Shown piece after piece: positions 33,506 through 47,295 of a DNA stretch of 64,000 bases. The translations under genes were made by a program, and so were the position numbers. The notes below the pieces were generated by a model. The model did no database searches and had not been told where the DNA came from. It saw only the letters and a program-made list of their open reading frames with translations. Source of the DNA: Venturia oleaginea (taxonomy: Eukaryota > Ascomycota > Dothideomycetes > Venturiales > Venturiaceae); contig JABMLP010000012.1 in the NCBI GenBank assembly GCA_013176395.1, forward strand, positions 1,302,001 through 1,366,000, in the 5' to 3' direction. Position 1 is the first letter of the stretch, and each line of letters begins with the position of its first letter.

Positions 33506-34446
33506 TGTCTCAAAGAGACATTTGCGAGTGAATAAAGTTTTTCGTTGTTAGTATCGAGCGGGACGATGCTTGCTGTCGAAAGTTCAGGTTGGTCTCGTTT
33601 GCTCAATCGTATTGTCTAATCGATAGAGGGATGTGCAGCAATGTCTTTGCTTCCCGGAGCCTTTGTGATGGGCGCAGAAACGGATATGGTAGTATACTGA
33701 GACATCGGGTGGTCGACCCAGCATTTAATGCCCACGGAAGGGAGCTTGATCATGGATTAACGAGCTGAGGAACGTGGTAGAATGCTTCTGCGCTAGGACA
33801 GGGATTTCAGGCAATCTTGCACACTTGTGATCCTGCACCGTTTGCAGGAGGATACTACAACAGTCAGCCACGGTCCGGAGAGCCCTGCTTTGTTGTGGGA
33901 CCTCGACCAATGGGTTTCTAATGCCTTCCTTTGTGTAGGACCCTGTAAGTCATTCTAGTCGCCGGCGCACAGCGTGAAACATTTATGCTCCATAAACAGC
34001 AACAAGGCGGCTCGCATTCCTTTGTTCGTATTCGCCCAGGACAGTCGTGGAATGTAGACTTGTCATTACACCAGCATCGGAGAATTCTAGTTCCCGATCA
34101 AATTAGCACAGGAATGTATTAGAGGCCGAATTTCCTGGAAGAATCACCGGAACAAGAAAATGGGCTGCCACATGGTTGAGCGGACCGGTCCGGGAACCGT
34201 TGCTGTGGCCAAACGCTTCATAGCGATAAGTAACAACAAAGTCATTCAGTAGCCTGGTGCCAGGCTGGGTATCAAATGTATCTTGACCAATTGGTTGGTG
34301 CTGCCTCCCTCTCCTTTCGCCGGTTGACTTCGGATTTCTGCATTTGTAGTCCAGTTCGATTCCACCACTTTCACCGCCTCCTTTCCAAGGAGATTATGTG
34401 CGCGTCCGCTAAAGTTTGCCTGGTCCCTGGGCAACATTAGTGGACA
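33506..34446. other. Intergenic stretch, no gene seen
   Basis: About 940 bp between the HMG-box gene start and the esterase stop; it should contain the HMG gene promoter. No coding or repeat signal was recognised. Confidence 0.5.
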
Positions 34447-35546
34447 TTATAGATGGGTGACTGCATGAACAGCATACCAGAATAAATTTTTGAGACATCG
34501 ATCTGGTTTGCCTGCGCCATCCCGGGACGAGGCTGTGCTGTTATTTGCCGAATTTCTAAGCAGGCAAGGACTGGCCACATCATCGAAGAAGACCGATTCT
34601 CTTCCATTTCCAGAGGAATCAATAATCTTCAACTCGTGCAGTTGGGTTATTCTAATCTGATCCATTACCCATTTCTGCCAGTTCAGGTAGAAAATGTCCC
34701 CCTTGCTCCAAGTCATCGAGTTTTGGATCAATTCACTGTTCCAGTATTTGACCAGGTAGATCATTTTGTGCTGTGCTTCTCCGAAATGAGGAGCTGTATT
34801 GTTTTCAGACAACAAAGACTGAAATTGCGGTGCGAATGTCACATCCCACAAGCCGGAAATCAAGACTTGCGGAGCAGTTGAGGAATGTTCCGCGATGATA
34901 TCGAGTTGCTGGAAGAGCACGAGCATGCTTTGTGTGATGGCGTTCTGCGCTTCCTCTACTTCCAGAATGCCGTATTGGAATATGTCGTAGAAGCCAAATG
35001 AGACTGTGAACATCGTCTCTTCCTCACTCTTGTCATCCGTAACAGCCTTTCGTTCCTCCCATCGCAACCAATGTTGGACTTGTGCTTTCAGGTCGGGGAG
35101 AAGTCCTAGCGATGTAGAGTCATTTTGTGTGGTTTTAACGTAGACATCATTGTCGATTACGGCACCTCCTGAATAGGTCGCTTCCGGATCCTTTATGGAG
35201 CGCGCAAAGTTATGTATGGCGTCACAGGCGAACTGATACAGTCAGTAAGATTCCGCAGCAGTGATTCTTTGCACGAACTCACCTCTTCGCATAGCGTTTC
35301 TGTCCAGCGTTGACCAGCCGCCGGATCCCATATTGGCCTCTCTTCTTCCTTCGGTGGATCAATCAAATAAACTCCGGTATCGCTAAATGAATCTCCAAAC
35401 ACCACTATCCGTCTCGAGGTGCCAGCCCATGTTTTGGAGAGTTGTGATTTGACGTGCAAAGGAGGGTAGACCGAGGAAAAGTATAAGATGCTCGCTATGC
35501 CAAATGCTGCGATAACGTGAACTTTTGTCTGTCTTGGGCGTTGCAT
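34447..35546 (-). CDS. GDSL/SGNH-family esterase with N-terminal signal anchor
   Basis: Two exons, 35546-35283 and 35232-34447, giving 349 residues. The start MQRPRQTKVHVIAAF was chosen because it is followed directly by a hydrophobic segment (about residues 9-25) that fits a signal peptide or anchor; upstream in-frame Mets give an implausible 134-residue extension. Block I is RRIVVFGDSFSDTGVY with the nucleophile Ser. A DPEATYSGGAVIDNDV segment holds the Gly/Asn-type block, and the C-terminal part reads LFWYAVHAVTHL, where the usual catalytic Asp (as in FWDxxHPT) is not obvious although the His is present. Likely secreted or membrane-bound carbohydrate or lipid esterase; substrate unknown. 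Confidence 0.8.
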
Positions 35547-36664
35547 GTTCTCTAGATGCAGGAAATGTCGCTTAATGATGTCGCCAAAGAAAACAAGACA
35601 GTAGAAGTCGAAAGTGGTTAGGAAAGGCAGCAGATAAGCATTAGAGGATAGGAAAGAGTCTCTGTACGAAGGGCATGATGGTTTGGATATGGCAGGTCGG
35701 AGCCGCAGGTATCGTCTTAGCTTACGCAAGACCGCGTGTCCCGCAAGGAGTAGCGCCCCTTTGATGGTGGGTCTCTTGTCTTGTTGAAGGTCCAGGTGCG
35801 CAAAGTGACACGAAGGTTTCCATGTTTCCTGATTGTGAGTCGTCAACTTGAGTGCTCGATCGAGGTAGAGAATGGACCATGAGATGAGGAGGGGATTGAG
35901 AAGAAGTATCATCATTTTCCAAGCCCAATCTCTTCGAAGACGTACCAAGACGGGAGGCGTTGTGAGCCGTGTTTTTGGACATGGCTAAATGCAAGGCCAC
36001 GCGCTTGTGTTCATGTAGTTGCCATCTCCATCGTTTTCATGCTCGTTCCATATCTCCTAGAAACGCAAATGCCACTTGTACCCGTCACCAAAAGAGCGAC
36101 GGGTACCGTGGTCGTGTTTGCTTGCATATATGTTTGCGAGCGAGACTTGTAGACAGCCATCCTGGAAAGTTGAAAGGTTCGCGAAAGATCTTCAGATAAA
36201 GACCTCACGTGTCGCAATCATAACAACAATATGCAACCTTCGAAGGATAATCAATCTTCCCGAGGAAGGTAACTTTCATCTTTGATGAATCAGGACTGAT
36301 TGGAATAGGAATCTCAAAATTGTCGTCGCCGAGTTCGTGATGCATGAGCAGGACTTCTACAGGCCAGTCTCTGTGAGGAAAAATCATACATGGAGAGCCT
36401 GGCTGGAAGCGAATCTGGGTATCACATTCACAATAGCCATTGGATTGGAGAATCTCCTACTAAGGTCGAAATCATATCATTACAGAAGGCTCAGTAAATC
36501 TTTCTTCTCGGCCTCATGTCAGGCTCATATAAAGCGTTCAACAACTAAGGAAAATCGATGGCAAAAACACTCTCCAGACGGAACATGAACGCAAACGAGG
36601 CATTTCATCCTTTGAAAAATTGCATGAGCTCTAGCTCAGATGGTAGCGACTAAAGGTCTAGGAT
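35547..36664. other. Intergenic stretch, no gene recognised
   Basis: About 1.1 kb between the esterase start and the BNA3 stop. A 60-residue minus-strand frame at 36387-36205 has no recognised domain. The frame upstream of the esterase start stays open to 35948 but looks non-coding. Confidence 0.45.
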
Positions 36665-38286
36665 TTACTGAATATATTTCTTCAACCCCCTGAGCCGTTC
36701 TTGTGCGTCTTCCAGGACCTCATCGTTCTTGCACACGGCAAATCGTAGCCAGTCCTCAACAATGTGAGCATTTTCGGGCGTGAAGAATTCGGTGGGCGGG
36801 ATCGCGGCGACACCGACCTCCTTGATCAAGAACCAGGAGAGCTTGAAGTCGCGCGCTCGCTCTGCGACATGTGGAGGGAAATCGTAGTCTTCTGGAAGCT
36901 TCACCTTTGCCATGTTGACCAAGACGAAATAGCCACCCTCAGGATCCGAATACTAAGAGAATCAGCCGAGTAAGAGAGACGCACTGAACAAACTCACAGG
37001 AAGACCGAGTTCGTCCCAGATTTTGTTGAATTTGACCATCTTGCCCCTCATCTCCTTCTTGGATTCATCCCAAAAGTTGTTCTTTTCGGCTTCTTCAAGG
37101 CCAACTGCAGTAGCTTCTTGTAAAGGACTGACACTGCTGTAGCAAATCCGGGTATGGGCAGCTGAGACGTATTTGATCAAGTGCTCAGGACCGATCAACC
37201 AGCCTACCCTCCAGCCAGTTGCGTAGAAGATCTTTCCACCAGATCCCACGGTCAAAGTAAGTCTTGCGATCTCTGGTGAGAGAGTGGCTACTCTTGTGAA
37301 TGGGACGTAGTACAGACGATCGTAGACCTCGTCAGAGAGAATGATGATGTTGTTTTCCACACAGATATCACCTATCTGCTGTAGCTCATCGCGTGAGAAG
37401 ACTTTACCAATAGGATTATGGGGCGAGTTGAGCACAATCATCCTCGTCTTTGGCGTAATGGCTTTTTTGAGAGCATCAAAGTCGACACTCCACTCTCCAG
37501 CAGATGAAGTTGTGGTTGCTGAATTGGCCGGAGGGTGCATTGGGATATATACAACCTTTCCACCAGGCATCTCGATGTTGCTGATATATCTGCGACGTGT
37601 TAGGGGAGAAGCAGATAACGGAATCGAACCTAACTAACTGATCAAAAAATGGCTCAAAGACAATCACTTCATCACCTTCTTCGACGAAAGCCATGAAAGC
37701 GCTAAGCATGCCTGTCGACATGATCAGAACGCGGCTCCAGACCTGAGTTTTTTGACCGAATACCTTCATTTGCCCCTGTAGTAATTGTGACTTCGGTTTC
37801 CGGATTGATGGTTCGTCCAAAGAAGGGTGAATATGATTCAGCCAGGGCTTTCTTTAGTCGTGGTCTTCCCTGCAAAATATGAGTCTATCAGACAACGTCA
37901 AGGGCTATGGAAACGACCTTTGTGGGAGAATATTGATTACAGTCGACCTTGTCCAAGGCCTGTTTTGCGGCATCGATCACAAACGCAGGGGGGTTGTAGC
38001 CAAAGAAGCCTTGTCCCATATTGACTATTGGCTGGACTGGCGAAGCAGCCGCGGCTTCATTCACGATACTCCTGATATCATGTTCAGCAGAGTGACTCGA
38101 TGGATTTTCAAGGCAGACAGACCAGACATCTTGTTTCTGGCCAGCAACTCGCTTTGCGGGCTTGAACGGATCTCCTTTGGTCATGGTTGCAGAGAAGGAT
38201 CTGGTGAAGTTTCTGCTGATAGGCTTTGAGAGTCTGCAGTAATGGAAAGTTTTGAAAAATGGCCTGAACGTTAGACTGATGCTCAT
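36665..38286 (-). CDS. BNA3: Kynurenine--oxoglutarate aminotransferase (class I/II, Bna3 type)
   Basis: PLP enzyme that transaminates kynurenine to kynurenic acid, part of tryptophan breakdown. Five exons, 38286-37918, 37869-37764, 37711-37639, 37589-36998 and 36952-36665, give 475 residues; introns are 45-52 nt. Visible landmarks: NMGQGFFGYNPPAFVIDAAK, VTITTGANEGMLSAFMAFVE, the substrate/PLP region NSPHNPIGKVFSRDEL and SDEVYDRLYY, and the PLP lysine in SGGKIFYATGWRVGWLIGP. The first 35 residues are basic and Ser/Phe-rich (FHYCRLSKPISRNFTRSFSA), a likely mitochondrial presequence, and an internal Met (MTKGDPFKPAKRV) would give a cytosolic form. The start codon lies only 187 bp from the divergent MGS1 start. 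Confidence 0.93.
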
Positions 38287-38473
38287 GGCTATACACGCAC
38301 AATTAGTATCTACAGGGAGCAAAGTGAAGGCCAGAGGACAGCTGACGATTCGTCATCGCAGAGCAGCGAGGTCGGAGCTTTGGTCTCACAGCAAGCGCGT
38401 CAAACACAAAGCGCGTCTTCCAATCAGCCACTCCAATCCAATTGGCACCCAAACTCCGCATCAGGCCATCGCC
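38287..38473. promoter_or_regulatory. Short shared promoter between BNA3 and MGS1
   Basis: 187 bp separate the two divergent start codons. The MGS1 frame is open upstream across all of it and into the BNA3 first exon, without a plausible earlier start, so the Met at 38474 was preferred. Confidence 0.6.
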
Positions 38474-40072
38474 ATGGCTGGCATCGAGTGTCCCATGCTT
38501 TGTGGAAATAGAGTCAAGGAATCTCTCATGAACGACCATATAGATTCTGCCTGCACCAAACACATCCTCACCAAAGAGAGCAGTCAAAGTCCAACCGTCA
38601 AGCCAAGTCCCTTCTTCACTAATCGAACCTCTTCTTCATTCACTAAGCCAGTAGAAGCTACTCCTTCGCGATCGAAGAAGCCGTCCAATCAACCTTTGCA
38701 GAACGGCCACAAGCGTTCTCTCGAAACACCACAGAATGGACATGAGGTCCATCAAGACGACCTAGGACCAGCATCCAAGAGGGCAAGGCTGAAGGAATTG
38801 CACAAGTCCGCTCCACTTGCCGAACGTATGCGGCCCCGAACACTGGATGATGTATGTGGGCAAGAGCTTGTTGGCCAAGATGGCGTACTGCGTGGTCTGA
38901 TCGCAGACAATCGAGTGCCATCCATGATACTTTGGGGTGGACCAGGCACTGGAAAGACTACAATAGCACGTTTGATAGCACACACAGCAGGCTGTCGACT
39001 TGTGGAAATCAATGCGACGAGCACCGGTGTTCAGGAGGTCAAGAGGCTATTCGCGGAAGCACAGAGCGACAGGGAGCTGACCGGACGGAAGACGATCGTC
39101 TTCTGTGACGAGATACACCGCTACAGCAAATCACAGCAAGACGTATTCATGGGACCCGTAGAGTCTGGTCAGGTCACTTTGATAGGGGCAACTACAGAAA
39201 ACCCATCCTTCAAGGTTATCAATGCACTGATGTCACGATGTCGGACGTTTACTCTGTCGAAACTGACCGAAGAAGCTATCGTCACCATTTTACGGCGTGC
39301 TGTTGCTGCAGAATTCCTGGAAGACCCACCCCAACTCATTGACAACAAATTTCTCGAATTTCTCTCTGCCTTTAGCGATGGCGACGCTCGGACTGCATTG
39401 AATATTCTTGAAATCGCTTTCGACCTGTCAAAACGACCCACTATGACCGCCGAACTTCTCAAGAAATCGCTCACACAAACCCTCGTGTACGATCGAAACG
39501 GTGACCAGCACTACGATTCTATTTCGGCCTTCCACAAGTCAGTTCGCGGATCTGATCCTGACGCAACTCTATACTACCTCGCGAGGATGCTTCAGTCTGG
39601 TGAAGACCCCTTGTACATTGCTAGACGTCTTATAGTCATCGCGTCTGAAGACGTTGGGTTAGCCGACAATACAATGTTGCCCCTTGCAATCGCGACCTAC
39701 ACCGCCTGTGAAAAAATCGGGATGCCAGAGGCGCGAATCAACCTCGCACATTGTAGCGTCGCATTTGCTCTGGCGCCAAAAAGCACGCGGGCGTACCGAG
39801 GCTTGGCAAGTGCCATGAAGGCATTAGAGGAGCCAGGGAAAGCGGGCCTGCCTATACCGCTGCATCTGCGAAACGCCCCAACCAGGCTGATGAAGGAGAT
39901 AGGGCACGGCGCTGAATACAAATACAATCCAGACTTTTTGGATGGACGAGTAGTGCAGGACTATTTACCAGAAAAAATGAAGGGAAAGACGTTCTTGGAA
40001 GACGGGCATTTGGGTACACAACTCGATCCTGATATCAATTATGAGGCAGGAGAAATCAAGGATAAGATGTGA
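38474..40072 (+). CDS. MGS1: Mgs1/WRNIP1-type AAA+ ATPase with UBZ zinc finger
   Basis: Single-exon gene of 532 residues. The N-terminus MAGIECPMLCGNRVKESLMN and following DHIDSAC make a UBZ4-type ubiquitin-binding zinc finger (C, C, H, C). A basic, Ser-rich linker follows, then APLAERMRPRTLDDVCGQE, Walker A GGPGTGKTT, Walker B IVFCDEIHRYSKSQQD, sensor ATTENPSF and the MgsA-type C-terminal tetramerisation region (RLIVIASEDVGLADN, EARINLAHCSVAFALAPKS). The family is conserved from bacterial RarA to human WRNIP1 and acts at stalled replication forks with PCNA and polymerase delta. Expected in the nucleus. Start chosen at the conserved zinc finger; the longer open frame upstream overlaps the BNA3 gene. 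Confidence 0.95.
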   Translation: MAGIECPMLCGNRVKESLMNDHIDSACTKHILTKESSQSPTVKPSPFFTNRTSSSFTKPVEATPSRSKKPSNQPLQNGHKRSLETPQNGHEVHQDDLGPASKRARLKELHKSAPLAERMRPRTLDDVCGQELVGQDGVLRGLIADNRVPSMILWGGPGTGKTTIARLIAHTAGCRLVEINATSTGVQEVKRLFAEAQSDRELTGRKTIVFCDEIHRYSKSQQDVFMGPVESGQVTLIGATTENPSFKVINALMSRCRTFTLSKLTEEAIVTILRRAVAAEFLEDPPQLIDNKFLEFLSAFSDGDARTALNILEIAFDLSKRPTMTAELLKKSLTQTLVYDRNGDQHYDSISAFHKSVRGSDPDATLYYLARMLQSGEDPLYIARRLIVIASEDVGLADNTMLPLAIATYTACEKIGMPEARINLAHCSVAFALAPKSTRAYRGLASAMKALEEPGKAGLPIPLHLRNAPTRLMKEIGHGAEYKYNPDFLDGRVVQDYLPEKMKGKTFLEDGHLGTQLDPDINYEAGEIKDKM

Positions 40073-43035
<2,963 letters not shown>

Positions 43036-44560
43036 TTGTAAGTTTAGTAAGGAGAGAGTGGAGGTGGGGGAAGGATTTGGGGGCGAGGAGTATAGAACTA
43101 CTTGTAATTCTGTAGACTGGACTTCAGAATTGAAATCCAGCTTTTCAAAACGGAATCGTGTGCAAGGAGTCGTTCAAGTTTCCACCCTTCGCAAAGTGTT
43201 TCAATAGGAAGAGGATGCCTAACGTCTTGATTATCATCTTATTCGTATTATTGTAACATTGGTTAGCTGAGAAATAATCTGTTATAGATATAGGTAGGGG
43301 TCCACTCAACCAACATAAGAGTCCCGAGTCTAGTCTATAGCGAATATATAGGTACTCTTCTGTGACGGGATGCTCAGCCTCGTGCTTACTCAGTTTCGGA
43401 TCACTCCGAGCCGTGCCGGGTAATCGGCCCCTAGCATCATGACAACAGAGAACCCTGAGAGCGGCCACATCTCCAAATTAACCTCCATACATAACATACG
43501 ACACCTCCCCGTCAGTCAGCAGACGTCTGAAACCTTCGTACATCTTCCTTCCCACGCTCTTCTGTTGTCGCATCTTGCTGTAAGGAGAGATATCGATAAT
43601 CACCGCCACATCTCTCTTCGAAAACCTCAACCATAATATACCTCACCAAAAACAACAGATGCCTGAAAGCCAGACACCGCTCCTGCCTTTCACGTTCAGG
43701 ATCTGCGACGAGGACGACAAATTGTTCTCCACTACTGGCTTCTCATAGACACCTCGGAACACACCAGAGGAGCACGCTGCCAAGAGTGTCCCTCATTCAT
43801 TCCTTTACAGAAACAATGAAGCTTGAAAATAGTTCCTTGAATCATGTTGAATACCTACCGAAACAAACTGTCAAAGATCGATCTATCATCGCCCACGAAA
43901 CAAACGCCTTAGCTCGTTGATACCATCAGTTGGACCAGCCACGCAAGCTTTCTCAAAGGTGGAGTGTCGGATTTCCGAACTTCTGTCTTCCTAACACCAA
44001 TTAATGGCGGAGTGGCCATCGAATGGGCATTCTGCCTGCTGGCAGTCTAAGAGGCCTTCGAAGACGAATAGATGAGACTCTCCGAATCTTTTGCGAATTA
44101 GTTGGAAGACAAATGTTGGATTGATGCAAAGGTAGCAGATGAGTCTTGAGATGTTGGCCGACAAGCCCAGTATTCATTAACATGATCTCCCCGCGTACAT
44201 TGACTGGCAACATTTTTGTACGAAAAATAAGGTAAGCAAATATCGCCCAGGTTCTTTATTTACAAATCCATCCGCGATGAACAATATCGCACTATCCCAT
44301 CATAAACTTGTCCCAAAATAACAATGTGGTATAAATCCTTACTTCATAACTGCGATAGATTGTCACCAATCTGCGACCAACCTTGGAAAAAGAACGAACC
44401 AGAACGTTTGGAGTCTCATCGGTCCTGTCCAATCAGGTACGATATTTCTGACGCTCTCAGAAGCCTTCACCTCATATCAAGACCGAATTCCCATCAGATC
44501 ATCTTCCTGCACCAATCGAGCGTGTGCGAAACAAATCCTTCCCCCTCAGCCATCTTTCGC
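43036..44560. other. Long intergenic stretch, no gene seen
   Basis: About 1.5 kb between the old yellow enzyme relic and the small secreted protein gene. A minus-strand frame of 107 codons (43468-43145) has no recognisable domain. Nothing else noted. Confidence 0.45.
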
Positions 44561-44930
44561 TCAGGATGCGAATGAGCCTGCTGCACCAGCCTGCTTGCAG
44601 TAATACTCCATCTCGTCACCTCCAAGATGCCAATCTTTTGAATAGCATGTTGGTGGGACACCGACAATCTCGCAATCTAGGCAGCTATTCCACTGAGCTG
44701 AGCCCTTGCCGGTTCTCTTCTTATAAGCAGCACACATTGATCTTGTTGCAGCTTCGTGGTAACCAGCCTATAGAACATCAGCCCGTTAACAAACAGGATT
44801 CGCCTTCAGAGGCTCGTATGGCACTTACAGATTTTGGAGGACCATAGTAGCATAGACCGTATTGGTGAAGCTTAGCTGATGCGCCAGCGACGAGTGCTGC
44901 AGTGAGTGCAAGAGTTGACGTGAACTTCAT
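44561..44930 (-). CDS. Small secreted cysteine-rich protein (candidate effector-like)
   Basis: Two exons, 44930-44829 and 44767-44561, joined over a 61-nt GT-AG intron to give 102 residues. The start MKFTSTLALTAALVAGASA is a textbook signal peptide with cleavage expected after ASA. The mature part, about 83 residues, starts KLHQYGLCYYGPPKS and has six cysteines (in LCYY, SMCAAY, SCLDCE, PTCYS and EYYCK), enough for three disulfides. It is rich in Gly, Tyr and Lys. I recognise no named family. Size, secretion signal and even cysteine count fit the small secreted proteins common in fungi, some of which act on hosts, but that role is only a guess. The second exon is too short for a long-ORF search. 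It lies in a gene-poor stretch. Confidence 0.75.
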
Positions 44931-46473
44931 GGTGGTTGATTTTGCGACGAGATGACTGTCCGCGTTGAATGGTTTGAGATATTTGAGAATTATGGGTGAT
45001 TGTTGACAGGAAAGTGCTTGCTTGTGGTATTTGGAGACGGTCAACAGGCACGCTCCAGGCTTTATATCGACCTTTGATTCGGTCGTTATGTGGATATGGG
45101 AGATTTTACTTTTGTTTGCTCATTCCGTTGTGCAGCTCCACACACTCCAAGAGGTACCAGCGGCGTCGAAAGGCGTGTCGTGCTAATAGTCCCGGTCATT
45201 ACACCGAACATCGCCATCTCGCGCTCGACCCTTCTCTCAATCCATCACGTCCACACCATGTTGGTCCGGCTTTCGCTTCAGCCTGTCCACCTCGCATCCT
45301 TGTTGTGTTACAAAGCGTAACAGTGATGGTTCTATCGCCGGACTTGTCTAGACCACCATATCGCATGGACCAAGTCACCACGTTGTGATGTCCCATCATG
45401 TGTGCTCCCCCAAAGACAACTCTACCAGCGAGCCGTGCTCGGCAGATCCGGAACATGATCGACACCGACACCCTGATTGTCCACTTCCAATCCACGAGTT
45501 CGCACCATTCGCCGAAGATCTACAATGAGGCTGCCAAGCGGAGATCACGAGTACAAACTCGACTTCTGGAAGGATAAGCTACTGCAGTCTACTGGCAAGA
45601 GACTACGTTTGTTCACACTGGTGAAACGCTGTACCAATGAGCGAGTGGAGAGGATCTGTACACTAACAAGCCAACTTCAGGACCTCTTTTTCATGCTTTA
45701 GGGACTCACCATAAATTTTCTGATCTCCTCGGCCGTATGCATTTGCTAGCGACTTGCTCTTTGGGCGACTTCTTCCACTACATTCGAATATGACAGCGCG
45801 CATCAAATTCATCGAGTTCACAAGTCGAATGCAAGTGCGGACTATGATCCGATAATCTGCAATCAGGCTGCCAAGCAGTTGAGCCACATCGAACCACGCG
45901 ACCGGATCATTCACCGAACACATGTTCGACGGCACGTTATCGATTTCCTCTCGTAACCCCATGTATCAATCTTCTTTTGGATCACGTTGGCATGAAGGCA
46001 TACAGTGATTGGGTTGTCGATCATTCAACCTATTTTGCTAATGGGGAATCCATGAAAATATTCAAGTGCCTGACCGGAATCTACATACGCCCATGCTCTG
46101 GTTCAGCCTCAACTGACTAGAACGTTTCACGTCCCTCATGGTGTCCTTTGGCGTCCTTTGGCGTCCGGCGACTTGGAAACAAACAACATGATTGCACCAT
46201 AGCGGTGATCTATCAGAAGATAGAGGTGGATTCGTCATTTCAAAAGGTCAGGCGAAATGGACCCTCACCATACAGGCACTATTCCAATCCAGGGTTGATA
46301 AGCCCCATGCTCGGCTTCAATCCCATGATATTTTCAGGATTGGAAGAGGAGTGTCCTCGGGAGGTTTTATATAATGTGCACCCACGGCCGGCAAACTTGT
46401 CAATTACCCAAGCCAATCATTCAATTCCCACAGCCCTCCTTCTAATTCTCAAAAATACTCAAGCCAACTCGAA
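44931..46473. other. Long intergenic stretch, no gene recognised
   Basis: About 1.5 kb between divergent secreted-protein genes, so it holds both promoters. A minus-strand frame of 99 codons (45962-45663) has no recognised domain. Near 46143-46163 the word GTCCTTTGGC is repeated twice. A TATA-like TTTTATATAATG lies about 105 bp before the next start. Confidence 0.45.
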
Positions 46474-47295
46474 ATGCTTCTCTCGACTCTCTTGTTCGGC
46501 GGACTCGCCCTTGCCTTACCTTCTGTCAACGTCCAAGCGCGTGCCAAAAGATGGGATGATGTTATTGCCTTTGGCGAGAATGGCAGAGTTGAAGTCTTCC
46601 AGCGAGACTACTACAACGAACTCACCAGGAATTGGACCCGTGGCCCGTCTCCCGACTCATACCCAGAATTGACACACGACAAAAACGGCATCAAAAGTGT
46701 CAAGCAACTTCTCGCTGAAAAAGAAGAAATCAGAAAAAGGGACAGCCTCACTCCTTCTTCCACTATTCCTATCAAGGCTGGACCGCAAGAACGTGACGTT
46801 GAAAAACGTAGTTGCAATTCGGCAAAGTTGGCTGTTGACCACGTCACGAAGTTTTTGCAATGGGACGTTCCAATGTCCAGAGTCATCCATGCTGATGCCG
46901 CCCTGGCAACCGTCACCGTGACAGATGGTTTTTCCATTGCCAATGCCCTCAGCGTCTCACAAGCTGCCGCCTTTGAGTTTGTCCCGGACTTCTTCACCTC
47001 GACCACAACAATTTCCTACTCCAGGACTTGGACCACATCCACCACGCTCACTTACGCCTTCGTTGTGCCAGCGGGCTACTGGGGCGTAGCTGTTTCCAAC
47101 CCTCAAACTCAAAGAAACTACGGAGAGGTTTACGAGGGTTGCATTGGTGCGATGAAGCAGATTGCGACGTACACAGGTGACAGCTACCAAGATCACACGT
47201 ATGGTGGACTCAGCTGGGTGACGGGTACAATTACTGCTTGCACTGCGAAGAAATATCCAATTCCCAGGTGTATTGGTAGTGGAGTCAACGAGTAA
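46474..47295 (+). CDS. Secreted protein, Celp0028-like, with dibasic processing sites
   Basis: Single exon, 273 residues. Signal peptide MLLSTLLFGGLALALPSVNV, then three dibasic Kex2-like sites (ARAKR-WDD at about 25, RKRDS at about 90, VEKRSC at about 112) that could release a propeptide. The mature core contains CNSAKLAVDHVTKFLQWDVP, SRVIHADAALATVTVTDGFS and GLSWVTGTITACTAKKYPIP, with conserved cysteines and a beta-rich, Thr/Tyr-rich middle. I believe this resembles proteins annotated in databases as Celp0028-like, first noted as secreted candidates in Colletotrichum; this is from memory and no function is established. No catalytic motif is visible. It and the six-Cys gene are divergent neighbours. 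Confidence 0.8.
   Translation: MLLSTLLFGGLALALPSVNVQARAKRWDDVIAFGENGRVEVFQRDYYNELTRNWTRGPSPDSYPELTHDKNGIKSVKQLLAEKEEIRKRDSLTPSSTIPIKAGPQERDVEKRSCNSAKLAVDHVTKFLQWDVPMSRVIHADAALATVTVTDGFSIANALSVSQAAAFEFVPDFFTSTTTISYSRTWTTSTTLTYAFVVPAGYWGVAVSNPQTQRNYGEVYEGCIGAMKQIATYTGDSYQDHTYGGLSWVTGTITACTAKKYPIPRCIGSGVNE

Noticed and set aside
34636..34881. Plus-strand ORF inside the esterase
   Set aside because: Antisense shadow of the GDSL esterase exon.
36620..36660. tRNA-like start (GAGCTCTAGCTCAGATGGTAG)
   Set aside because: It resembles a tRNA acceptor and D arm, but no anticodon arm, T arm or B box follows; the next bases are the BNA3 3' end.
38252..38473. N-terminal extension of MGS1
   Set aside because: The frame is open by chance across the shared promoter and the BNA3 exon; the zinc finger start at 38474 matches the family.
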